Shown in pieces: positions 56,964 through 64,000 of a stretch of 64,000 nucleotides of DNA. The translations under genes were made by a program, and so were the position numbers. Numbering within the stretch: position 1 is the first letter of the stretch; each line of letters opens with the position of its first letter. The notes under the pieces are model-generated. The model did not search any database and was not told the DNA's origin. It saw nothing but the letters and a program-made list of their open reading frames with translations. Source of the stretch: Chloroflexota bacterium (GTDB taxonomy: Bacteria; Chloroflexota; Anaerolineae; UBA4142); the NCBI GenBank assembly GCA_016215025.1, contig JACRMI010000150.1:20927-84926 (forward strand), written 5' to 3'.

Positions 56964-59816
56964 TCAAAGACATAGGCGAATGACTTCTTTTACATCGGCT
57001 GGATTCTTCGACACTGCCCACTTCCATTTACCGAAGCGACCGTCGCTATTTACCGCGCGCACCCACTCATCGAGGAATTTGCGCTTGGTCTGGTTCTGCT
57101 GATCGTCTTTGCCTTTGGTTTCGAGGACGAGCATCTCGCTCGTTTTCAGACGGATGAGGAAATCAGGATAGTAGGCGTGAACAACGCCCTGGTAAGTATA
57201 GTGAATGACAAAACCGAGGTGATCGTTCTTGACCCACGCGACGACATTTTCGTTGCGGTCGAATTCGTTTGATTCGCTCGCTTCCCAGGTGCTGTCAAAT
57301 ACGGTGACGTTGATGTGCGATTTCATCCCAGGAATGCGCAGGCGCGATGTCCACCACGTCAGCATATCACCCGTCGCGCGAATCGGATGCTCAGTGTCAA
57401 AGACGGGAACGAGTTCTTGCGTGTTCTCAAAGCGCAGTGCTTCCCAGATGTGCTGGACGACCTTGTTCATGTTTAGCGTGATGACGATGCGGCGCGTGAG
57501 GTCGTCTTGCGCGAAGAGTGGCGGCGTGATGTGAATCTTGTTCGACGTGATGAATTTTTCGACTAGGCGGATAATTTGCGAGAGGAGCAAATCTTTGTTG
57601 CCTGACCAAGTTGGTTTCATCTGGTCGAACACATCGCGCGCGGTCTCGAAGACGATTTTCTGAGTGCGATATTTGCGTCCCAGTTCTTCGAGATCAATCT
57701 TGCTCAACTTGGTGATGTCGGGTTGACCGTTCACGACGGGCGCGATTTCGGCGAGTGTGTTCGTTTGCCACGCATCGAGGTAGAGTGGCTTGACGTTCGC
57801 GAGGTCGAGCGAGAGTTGCGGCTTGTAGATGTGCTCGACGCGAATGACATTCGGCCACGTAATCTCGAATTGTTTTTTCTTCGGGTCGGGTTCGACAGGG
57901 AACTTGGGTTCGGGTGGCTTGGGTAATGGACCTTCGGTTTCTTCGTGTGGCATAAACGCGAACGGCACGCCAAAGATGTTGACGTACTCGGCTCCAAACA
58001 ATCCTGTCTCCTTGTCCACTTCGTACGAGGTGCGGCGCAGACCGCGCCCGACGACTTGCTCGCACAGGAGTTGGCTTGTGAATGCGCGCAAGCCCATAAT
58101 GTGCGTGACGGTTTTCGCGTCCCAGCCCTCGGACAACATTCCAACCGAGATGACGTTTTGGATTTTCTCGCCTGGCTTGCCGACTTTGCCCACCGTGTCC
58201 ACGGTCTCCCGCAAGAGCGCGGCTTGTTCTTTTTTCGAGAGTTTGCGCGTTGGCTCGTCAGTTACTTCCGTGTCGTCGTTTTCCGACTCGACTGCTAATT
58301 CAGTCGGCGCGGCAAGTTCTTCTTCCTCGGACATTTCCAAGACTTTGGAATCAATATGCACGGTGACATCTGGCGCGCACAGTTCGTCGATGTGGAATTT
58401 ATTGTGATCGAACGCGAACTTGACGCGCGCGGCGGTCTCAGTGCGATTCGCCACCGTAATCATCACGGGCGGCGTGGGGAATCCATCTTTTCGCCATCGC
58501 TTGACGGCTTCGAGCCAATCTTTGCCGAGCAAGGTGTAGGCATTGTTCACGAGTTGCGGGAGCGGCGTTTGCTCTGGCTCGCGGCGGTTGAGGTCTTCGC
58601 GGACGTGCGGGTAAATATGATACAGTTGCGGCTTGTAATCCTGGGTCATCGGTCCATCGGTGCGGACGACGATGCGCGGCGTCTTGACCAAGCCCGATTC
58701 AATCGCATCGTTCAAACCGAAATCACTGACGATCCAATCAAAGAGGCGTTCTTCGGTGCCGCGATGTCCTGTCGAAACGAACGGCGTTGCGGAGAAATCG
58801 TACGCGGTGAGGATGCCGCGCGCGGCGTGAATGCGATCCAGTCCGCCGACCCAGACGGTCGCTTCTTCGAGTTCGTCCTTCGTCATTCCGTCATTTCGAG
58901 CGGAGCGAGAAATCTCCGTTCGCGGTGAGAGATTTCTCCCTTCGGTCGAAATGACAGTGGGGTTGACGCGCCACGCGTGATGCGCTTCGTCGTTGATGAC
59001 GACGAGGTTTTGCGCGTTGCCCAGTTCGCGGAGCAAACTGCGCGCGTACGCGGTGTCGCTCATCGGTCCGCGCTTGTCCACGCTCTTTTTCTTCGCGAGG
59101 TCTTGCTCGGTTTCCCACGCGAGAATGTGCCAGTTGATGACGAGCACCTTGGCTTGATTCAATTTCTCGCGCAAACCCGCAGGGACGATGTTAAACTCGT
59201 CGTAGAAATTTCCTGGGTTCGATGGAATCAACACTTGGAGGCGTCGTTTGATCGTGAGTCCTGGCGCGACTAGGAGAAAACTTTTGGCGTACCGCGCGTT
59301 CGCGGGATCGGCGACTTTGTTGAGCGTGTGCCACGCGATCAGCATCGCCATCACGGTTGTCTTGCCTGACCCTGTCGCCATTTTGGAGCAGAGTCGCTTG
59401 AACGCGCCGCCATCGGAAGGGACGGTGATGCCGACGCGATCCGCTTCGGGCGCTTCCGCGAGCCAGATGAGCGTTTCCATCGCTTCAAGTTGGCAGAAGA
59501 ACAAGCGGCGGTCGTCGCGGCGTTGCGTGGGATCGTGCCAATGTTCCAGCAAGCGTTTGGTTGTGCCCGTGACGCCAGGATAATCTTCGCTCCGCCATTT
59601 CTTGATGCGCGGGCGAATTTCTTCGACGAGCGGAATGGGCACAAAGACGCCCATCTGATTTTTCGCTTGCGTTTGCGGATCGGCTTTGACGAAACCCGCG
59701 CGGCGTCTGCCTTCTTTCTTGTCGAAGAGCAGGGTGTTGGGGTCTTGTTCCCAATGCCATTGGGGTTCCTGGTATGGGGAGTTGATAATGAGATGGTCAA
59801 TTTTTTCTTGGGACAT
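56964..59816 (-). CDS. Type III restriction endonuclease subunit (Res)
   Basis: A 950-residue DEAD/DEAH-type helicase and nuclease. ATG 59816 (MSQEKIDHLIINSPYQEPQWHW) is confirmed by the duplicated stub at 60847-60945 that starts with the same residues. Walker A is KMATGSGKTTVM (about 145), the DEAH box is INDEAHHAW (about 270), motif V/VI is MLSEGWDAKTVTHIMGLRAF and QVVGRGLRR (about 600). The C-terminal PD-(D/E)xK domain is YPDFLIRLKTSEMLVLETKGK (about 893). About 28 extra residues after the DEAH motif come from an in-frame palindromic repeat (58886-58957). It acts with Mod to cut DNA after collision; Mod here is interrupted, so activity is uncertain. Confidence 0.92.
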   Translation of the reverse strand: MSQEKIDHLIINSPYQEPQWHWEQDPNTLLFDKKEGRRRAGFVKADPQTQAKNQMGVFVPIPLVEEIRPRIKKWRSEDYPGVTGTTKRLLEHWHDPTQRRDDRRLFFCQLEAMETLIWLAEAPEADRVGITVPSDGGAFKRLCSKMATGSGKTTVMAMLIAWHTLNKVADPANARYAKSFLLVAPGLTIKRRLQVLIPSNPGNFYDEFNIVPAGLREKLNQAKVLVINWHILAWETEQDLAKKKSVDKRGPMSDTAYARSLLRELGNAQNLVVINDEAHHAWRVNPTVISTEGRNLSPRTEISRSARNDGMTKDELEEATVWVGGLDRIHAARGILTAYDFSATPFVSTGHRGTEERLFDWIVSDFGLNDAIESGLVKTPRIVVRTDGPMTQDYKPQLYHIYPHVREDLNRREPEQTPLPQLVNNAYTLLGKDWLEAVKRWRKDGFPTPPVMITVANRTETAARVKFAFDHNKFHIDELCAPDVTVHIDSKVLEMSEEEELAAPTELAVESENDDTEVTDEPTRKLSKKEQAALLRETVDTVGKVGKPGEKIQNVISVGMLSEGWDAKTVTHIMGLRAFTSQLLCEQVVGRGLRRTSYEVDKETGLFGAEYVNIFGVPFAFMPHEETEGPLPKPPEPKFPVEPDPKKKQFEITWPNVIRVEHIYKPQLSLDLANVKPLYLDAWQTNTLAEIAPVVNGQPDITKLSKIDLEELGRKYRTQKIVFETARDVFDQMKPTWSGNKDLLLSQIIRLVEKFITSNKIHITPPLFAQDDLTRRIVITLNMNKVVQHIWEALRFENTQELVPVFDTEHPIRATGDMLTWWTSRLRIPGMKSHINVTVFDSTWEASESNEFDRNENVVAWVKNDHLGFVIHYTYQGVVHAYYPDFLIRLKTSEMLVLETKGKDDQQNQTKRKFLDEWVRAVNSDGRFGKWKWAVSKNPADVKEVIRLCL
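58886..58957. repeat. Family A palindromic repeat inserted in frame in res
   Basis: GTCATTTCGA (58890) and TCGAAATGAC (58946) form the outer arms; AGAAATCTCC and GAGATTTCT the inner ones. It shares the 26-base core with copies at 7922 and 62303. Read in the res frame it adds TVISTEGRNLSPRTEI and SRSARNDG without a stop. It lies between the DEAH box and the next conserved motif, a position that usually has no insertion. Confidence 0.9.
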
Positions 59817-59826
59817 ATAAAACTTC

Positions 59827-60654
59827 TCAGATTTTGATGTTGAGTGATTCCGCACCTTTTTTCAATGCTCGAAGCAAACGCTGAAACCCCTGTGGCTCAA
59901 ACAGATTCACCCACTGAAGATCAGCCAACCTTTGTGGCACCTCGCATTCTTCAAGCTTTACTGGAATTAGGAAAATGGTATCCTCAGGTTTCTCTTCGGC
60001 AATATCTAAAGCAAATCTAATTTCTTTCTGAACATAGCCTGACTTGGTAATTGCTTTTGGAGAAAGGCAGACCAAAACTATATCAGACTTTCGCACTGCT
60101 TTTGGAATCTCTTGTTTCCACTGCTGCCCTGGCAATAAATTCTCTTCATCCAACCAGGGATTTGTGCCGCTAGATTTGAGTTGCTCATATAGCTTCCTCA
60201 CAGCTGGTTTGTCTTCGGAACAATGGCAGAGAAATATTCGCAAAGGGCGAAAAGGACCTTTCATATCGTTTAAGTTCACGTTTAGCTGTCCCACCAACGC
60301 TTGTTTATCTTGACCAAAAAGACCGTGTATTCGCTGTTTCCGTAATGTTTCTGAATAACCCGCTGCTCGAAGAAAGTCGTTGAGCCATTCCCTTGGTAAT
60401 CTAGCTCTTTTCACTCCGATTTCGGCAAGCAAATCTACAATGGCTAGATTGTTTGGAATATGACCTCTACCCCAATATTCTAAGGGATTGGTACTTCGTT
60501 CTTGAGTATGCTTATCCAACAACCCTTGTCGTTCCATCTCCAGGAATAGTTCGTCCATGATTAAACCAATGGGCTTGCCTTCCATTCCTTTCAAGGTATT
60601 CCAAATCTGCCTCAATCTGATCGCAAACACTCTATTTTCATGTTGACTAGACAT
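59827..60654 (-). CDS. TIR-domain protein with HTH-like N-terminal domain (TIR 1)
   Basis: A 275-residue protein. Residues about 1-115 are helical; the segment with WGRGHIPNN and DLLAEIGVKRARLPREWLNDFLRAAGYS resembles XRE-like domains in which a sensor is fused to defence effectors. Residues about 132-260 form a TIR domain of the DUF1863/TIR_2 kind: RIFLCHCSEDKPAVRKLYEQL, PWLDEENLLPGQQW, DIVLVCLSPKAITKSGYVQKEI with the likely catalytic Glu in QKEI, and IPVKLEECEVPQRL. TIR domains of this kind can hydrolyse NAD+. The start 60654 has GGAG upstream; ATG 60669 is an alternative. The stop is 10 bases before the res ATG. Related to TIR 2 by duplication. Confidence 0.85.
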   Translation of the reverse strand: MSSQHENRVFAIRLRQIWNTLKGMEGKPIGLIMDELFLEMERQGLLDKHTQERSTNPLEYWGRGHIPNNLAIVDLLAEIGVKRARLPREWLNDFLRAAGYSETLRKQRIHGLFGQDKQALVGQLNVNLNDMKGPFRPLRIFLCHCSEDKPAVRKLYEQLKSSGTNPWLDEENLLPGQQWKQEIPKAVRKSDIVLVCLSPKAITKSGYVQKEIRFALDIAEEKPEDTIFLIPVKLEECEVPQRLADLQWVNLFEPQGFQRLLRALKKGAESLNIKI

Positions 60655-60846
60655 TGTTTCTTTCTCCATGATCTTCGATCTGGACTCCGATACTCTTTAC
60701 TCCTGTTGGTTTTCAGAACCACATCCACTACGTTCCAGCCTTTCGAATGCACTTTCTCAAGACAATCAAATCCAAATGAGAATGAATTCAAAAACGCGAA
60801 TTCTCATTCCACCTTCACCACCTACAAACTCACGATGTCACAGTCG

Positions 60847-60945
60847 TCAATGATTTTGATCGCGACGCACTTGTGCTTGCCAATGCCACCATGGTTCTTG
60901 GTATGGCGAATTGATGATGAGATGGTCAATTTTTTCTTGGGACAT
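60847..60945 (-). pseudogene. Chimeric stub: res N terminus joined to mod C terminus
   Basis: The minus-strand frame starts MSQEKIDHLIINSPYQEPWW, matching the start of Res (59816), for about 22 codons. At about 60885 the DNA switches to sequence matching the last codons of mod (compare 61641-61720): GKHKCVAIKIIDD in the shifted frame versus GKNKRVAVKIIDD in Mod, with about 80 percent base identity over some 80 bases to about 60804. So this is the fused junction of a tandem duplication whose unit was [mod 3' end, TIR gene, res 5' end]. The stub frame itself ends after 32 residues and cannot be functional. Confidence 0.88.
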
Positions 60946-60955
60946 ATCAATCTAC

Positions 60956-61639
60956 TCAAATTGCAATGCCAAGAGATTTGGCAGTAGCAACTAATGCCAG
61001 CATTAACCGCTCAAAACCTTGTGCCTCGAATAGGTTTACCCATTGCAAACGAGCAAGACGGTTGGGGATTGTGCATTCTTCTAACTTGACTGGTATCAAG
61101 AATATCAATCCTTCAGGCTTTTCCTGAGCAATATCAAGAGCGAATGCAATTTCTTTTTGAACGTAACCAGATTTGTTGATCGCTTTTGGGGACAAGCACG
61201 CCAAAACCACATCTGAATTACGAACTGCAATCGGAATTTCTTCTTGCCATTTTTGTCCTGGCAACAAATCGATTGCATCAAGCCAAGGTTTTATATTGTG
61301 CTCACTTAGACGTGCATGGAGTTTACTAACCTCAAGTTTATCTTCTGAACAATGACAAAGGAAAACATGCAAAGGACGGACAATTTTTGCAAAATGGTCG
61401 TCAAGTGGAGATGACAAAGAGCCAATATTCGCTGATAGCCCAAGTTCATATCCACATTGCGTACAATGTTTATCGCCAGGGCGGTTCTGGTAATGACACT
61501 GGGGACATTGGAATACAGATGGATTTATAGGTCGAGCAAATGGCTGCCTTAAACTCGTGCCGCACATTGCACAACGAGAAGCAGTCGGACGATTTATATG
61601 ACCGCAATTGGGACAGCCGAAAAAGGGCCTTGATGACAT
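60956..61639 (-). CDS. TIR-domain protein with N-terminal zinc ribbons (TIR 2)
   Basis: A 227-residue protein. Residues 1-60 carry two zinc ribbons: CPNCGHINRPTASRCAMCG and CPQCHYQNRPGDKHCTQCG. Residues about 88-215 form a TIR domain closely related to TIR 1: HVFLCHCSEDKLEVSKLHARL, PWLDAIDLLPGQKW, DVVLACLSPKAINKSGYVQKEI, IPVKLEECTIPNRLARLQWVNLFE. The catalytic Glu in QKEI is kept, while the N-terminal half is unrelated to that of TIR 1. The ATG is 2 bases from the mod stop, and the stop lies 11 bases before the res stub start, the same spacing as between TIR 1 and res. Confidence 0.87.
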   Translation of the reverse strand: MSSRPFFGCPNCGHINRPTASRCAMCGTSLRQPFARPINPSVFQCPQCHYQNRPGDKHCTQCGYELGLSANIGSLSSPLDDHFAKIVRPLHVFLCHCSEDKLEVSKLHARLSEHNIKPWLDAIDLLPGQKWQEEIPIAVRNSDVVLACLSPKAINKSGYVQKEIAFALDIAQEKPEGLIFLIPVKLEECTIPNRLARLQWVNLFEAQGFERLMLALVATAKSLGIAI

Positions 61640-62302
61640 CTCACCCCACCTCCACCACCTTCAAACTCTCGATGCCGCGATCATCAATGATTTTCACCGC
61701 GACGCGTTTGTTCTTGCCCAGGTCGAATGGGAGCGATGCGGTGCCGCGATACGCTTCGATCAACTCTTCGTCAATCTCCGCTTTGAGGTTGCGCGCGAGT
61801 TTCGCCCAGCCCTCCTTGTCGCCTGCGAGTGGGAAAAAGACCTGGCGCGGAAAGAGCGAACGCCCATCGTAATCGGGATCGAGCAACCACATTGCGATTT
61901 GCGCGACACTGCCCGATTCGATGTTGCCTGTCTTGGTGTTGTAATAATCGAAACCCTGCACGGTGACGCGATACTTGCCCTTGTCCGCGCCTGTCTTGAT
62001 CGCGTCGAGCGTGACATCAGGTTGACCGATGAGCCAGAACGATTCGTTGCTCGTGCGATTCTTTTTCAAATCGTCGGTGAGCAGGTCGGTGTTCATCTGC
62101 ACTTTGAGCAACGTCATCCCAGGCCATTTGGTTTCTTCGATGTCTTTGGCGGCTTCGGGATCGAATTGGAACGCGGCAAAGACGACGAGCTTGGGTTTGG
62201 GGACGAGGTCGTGCGCTTCTTCGATGGCGCGTTCGACCTGGCGTTGTTCGAGCGGCGCGTACGCGGAACTGAACGAGACGACGACGCGCATTGGCTTGTC
62301 GT

Positions 62303-62373
62303 TGTCATTTCGAGCGGAGCGAGAAATCTCTGCATCTGCGGACGCGAGATGTCTCACTCCGTTCGACATGACA
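62303..62373. repeat. Family A palindromic repeat inserted in frame in mod
   Basis: TGTCATTTCGAG (62303) and TCGACATGACA (to 62373) are the outer arms. Shares the 26-base core with copies at 7922 and 58890. In the mod frame it adds VMSNGVRHLASADAEISRSA and RNDND without a stop codon. Confidence 0.9.
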
Positions 62374-62547
62374 GGCGCGGCGCGCGTTTCCGCATCCGCG
62401 TGGAGATAGCGCGTGCCGAGGAGCGGCTCGATGCGTGTGAATTCGATTTTCTGCCCGCCCTTGCCGCGAATGCCTGTGCGCAACAGTTCATCGCGCCATT
62501 GCGCTTGGCGCAACGTCTCGCCGCTCCGCGCGATGGACGCATCCACC

Positions 62548-62612
62548 ATTTCCCCCTCCCCTGTTTGCTGTGCTTGCAAACGGGGGAGGGTTGGGGTGGG
62601 GGTAATAGGCGC
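62548..62612. repeat. GC-rich palindromic repeat (family B) inserted in frame in mod
   Basis: CCCCCTCCCCTGTTTGC and GCAAACGGGGGAGGG pair around TGTGCTT, followed by TTGGGGTGGGGG. In the mod frame it reads PITPTPTLPRLQAQQTGEGE. Such CCCCTCCCC-type palindromes are common dispersed elements in environmental genomes; only one copy is in this window. Confidence 0.75.
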
Positions 62613-63750
62613 AACACTCGGCGCGGGCACGGCTTCGACGGTGAAGGGACCTGTGACGCGCGCGCGGGCATTGTCCACGAAGGGTTGATCGTAGAGCGTT
62701 TCTTGATCGGCGGGTTCGTTGTTCGCGATGGATTTCAGCGTAACGTGCGGCACGGTCTTGTAGCGGAATCCGCTGTCTACGCCTTCATCGGGACGCGCGA
62801 GGTCGTAATAATCAAAGAGCGCGGTCATCAGGCGTTGCTTGGCGAGCGTGATGGAAACGCGCGAGGTGTCGCACGTAATCCAGCGGCGTCCCCATTGCTC
62901 CGCGACGAATGCGGTTGTGCCACTGCCGCACGTTGGATCGAGGACGACATCACCTGGGTCGGTGGTCATTAGTAGACACTTCTGAACGACTTTGACATTT
63001 GTTTGAACCACGTAGGATTTTTCAGAAGCATCAAAGCCCCATCGCGTATCCATCCACGTATTGGAATTCGGCGCAACAGGAAAGTCATCCAGATAGCGAA
63101 CGTACGAAAGAGACTTCTCGCGTTTCATTACTCGATTGGCATTGACCAGATTTTCGAGACCTTCCTTCGATGTTTTCCAGTGCTGGTTTTTACCAATCTC
63201 GAATACTTCACCATCGAATTTGAAAGGCGATGTGCCTGATGCAGTTGCTCCTTGTGATGTGAGGGCGCTTGGACGGAAAAGTTTCCAACCCGCAGGAATC
63301 AGTTTCGGGTTTGCTAATTCCTCTGCGGTGAGTGGACGCCGTGATTTTCCATCTGGAGACTCGATGTGTTTGTACTCACCTGCCAAGTCTGAACCTGCGG
63401 TTTTGGTCGCAAACAATTGACGGTATTTGAGGCTGGTTTTCGATTTGGCATACCAAAGTAAATAATCGGAGACAGACGACAAAGAAACAGTTTCGCCATA
63501 TCCACTTGTCTTGGCAAAAGTAATAAGGCTGACAAAATTATCAACGCCGAAAACTTCGTCCAAGAGATTGCGTACCAGATGCACGTTCTCATCGCTGATC
63601 TGCACGAACACACTGCCACTCTCGGTCAACAATTCCTTTGCCAACAACAATCGGTCGCGCAAGTACGCCAGATACGAATGAATCCCCAACTCCCAGGTAT
63701 CGCGAAACGCCTTGACCATTTCAGGTTCCTGTGTTAGTGTCTATTTAAAA

Positions 63751-63845
63751 TGTCCCACTTATCGTCGTGCAAAATGTCGCACTTATGATCGCCGGTATGC
63801 CCCACTTATCGTCGTCTAAAATGGTACATTAATAATCGCCTGAAA
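63751..63845. repeat. IS21 multiple terminal repeats
   Basis: Four tandem units at 63751-63774, 63775-63797, 63798-63821 and 63822-63845. Units 1 and 3 share CCCACTTATCGTCGT and end in AAAATG; units 2 and 4 share a variant with ATCGCC. Alternating pairs fit transposase-binding sites at the element end. Confidence 0.85.
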
Positions 63846-63857
63846 AAGGCGCAGCAC

Positions 63858-64000
63858 TTAAGGAGTCGGCACCTCCTCCTTCAAGAGCGCATCGCGTTTT
63901 TCGCGCAAGCGATAACTCTCGCATTTGATGTTGAAGACTACGGAGTGAAGTAGCAAGCGATCCAAGATGGCAGAGGCAACGTCGCTGTCGCCTCCCAGGA
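63858..64000 (-). CDS. istB: IstB-like ATPase, C-terminal end (partial)
   Basis: The minus-strand frame open from the right edge encodes the last 47 residues of an IS21 helper ATPase: GGDSDVASAILDRLLLHS, then VVFNIKCESYRLREKRDALL, matching the conserved end of IstB (AILDRLLHHS and SYRLREKR). The stop is at 63858-63860. IstB assists the IstA transposase in target choice. istA would lie further upstream, beyond the window. Confidence 0.88.
   Translation of the reverse strand, partial: LGGDSDVASAILDRLLLHSVVFNIKCESYRLREKRDALLKEEVPTP

Larger units (their letters stand above)
61641..63737 (-). pseudogene. Type III DNA methyltransferase (Mod), 5' end removed by IS21
   Basis: The visible 3' part encodes about 697 residues, including VKAFRDTWELGIHSYLAYL, LLTESGSVFVQISDEN and the AdoMet motif DPTCGSGTTAFVAEQWGRRWITCD (motif I). 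The N-terminal part with the target-base motif (DPPY) must lie further 5', but at 63738 the frame meets the IS21 end, with an in-frame TAG just beyond it. The first Met visible (63719) is internal: the codons before it read LTQEPEMV, which fits the family's LTRQPEMV. Two palindromic insertions are in frame (62303-62373 and about 62548-62612). Without the 5' part the methyltransferase cannot work unless the other piece lies past the IS. Confidence 0.85.
63738..64000 (-). mobile_element. IS21-family element, right end (partial)
   Basis: The element end is taken as TGTCTATTTAAAATG at 63738, where mod coding sequence stops. It is followed by four 23-24 bp tandem repeats and the 3' end of an istB gene. 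The rest lies beyond the window. IS21 elements end in TG/CA and carry multiple terminal repeats for transposase binding, both of which are seen here. A target duplication cannot be checked without the other end. Confidence 0.85.

Noticed and set aside
61608..62972. A 454-codon open frame on the plus strand
   Set aside because: It is the shadow of mod, running through both in-frame palindromes; composition is biased and no family features are visible.
63001..63719. ATG 63719 as the true start of mod
   Set aside because: The codons before it still match the Mod family, and the upstream motif region is missing because of the IS21 insertion.
63751..63845. Tandem repeats that could suggest a CRISPR array
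   Set aside because: Units are directly adjacent without spacers and lie at the end of an IS21 element, where terminal repeats are expected.

Overview
The window looks like a chromosomal contig from an uncultured member of the Chloroflexota (Anaerolineae-like). This rests on gene style rather than any marker gene: Thr/Pro-rich secreted proteins with C-terminal membrane tails, a LysM protein with a Cys-rich N-terminal module, a GT39 protein with beta-sandwich tails, archaeal-type phosphoglycerate mutase, and C25 peptidases without visible type IX secretion genes. No rRNA, tRNA or CRISPR array was seen.

Layout. 1-3.5 kb: end of a branched-chain amino acid ABC transporter operon (LivM fragment, lipoprotein receptor, LivF) plus a lipoprotein. 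3.6-4.0 kb: a MaoC-type hydratase. 4.4-5.8 kb: a radical SAM/SPASM maturase followed by an unannotated 54-residue precursor-like peptide, a compact RiPP locus. 5.9-18.4 kb: a cell-surface block with a GEVED-domain protein, two gingipain-like C25 peptidases, a signal-peptidase-like S26 protein, fibronectin-like proteins, a Wzc-like kinase and a LysM protein. 18.5-20.1 kb: YjbQ and thiolase. 20.1-33.6 kb: a NarL-type two-component pair, a degenerate receiver, TatA, and a Tat-exported molybdenum enzyme related to the pyrogallol transhydroxylase, with its FeS subunit, membrane subunit, an unknown protein, a B12-binding radical SAM protein with a PqqD-like tail, NapG/NapH-like ferredoxins, and (behind a structured leader resembling a molybdenum cofactor riboswitch) an FmdE-like protein.

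33.7-46.7 kb: mixed housekeeping and surface genes: alpha/beta hydrolase, GT39, lipoproteins, an intracellular subtilisin with a separate propeptide-like inhibitor, a frameshifted secreted subtilisin, an ABC ATPase, an acetyltransferase and two glycerophosphodiesterases. 47.0-53.2 kb: an envelope-stress operon on the minus strand (SPFH, PspA, DUF4178, zinc-ribbon membrane protein, DUF2207) with a MntA-HepT toxin-antitoxin pair inserted in it. 53.5-56.9 kb: phosphoglycerate mutase, MenC-like enolase-superfamily enzyme, MTA phosphorylase. 57.0-64.0 kb: a type III restriction-modification island, mod-TIR-TIR-res, in which a TIR gene cassette has been tandemly duplicated together with the 3' end of mod and the 5' end of res; mod itself is cut by an IS21 element at the right edge.

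Two themes cross the window. First, at least seven intra-operon gaps carry hairpins built from iterated short words, each with unrelated sequence, beginning within a few bases of the upstream stop codon. Second, dispersed palindromic repeats occur between genes and also, in frame, inside both restriction-modification genes.
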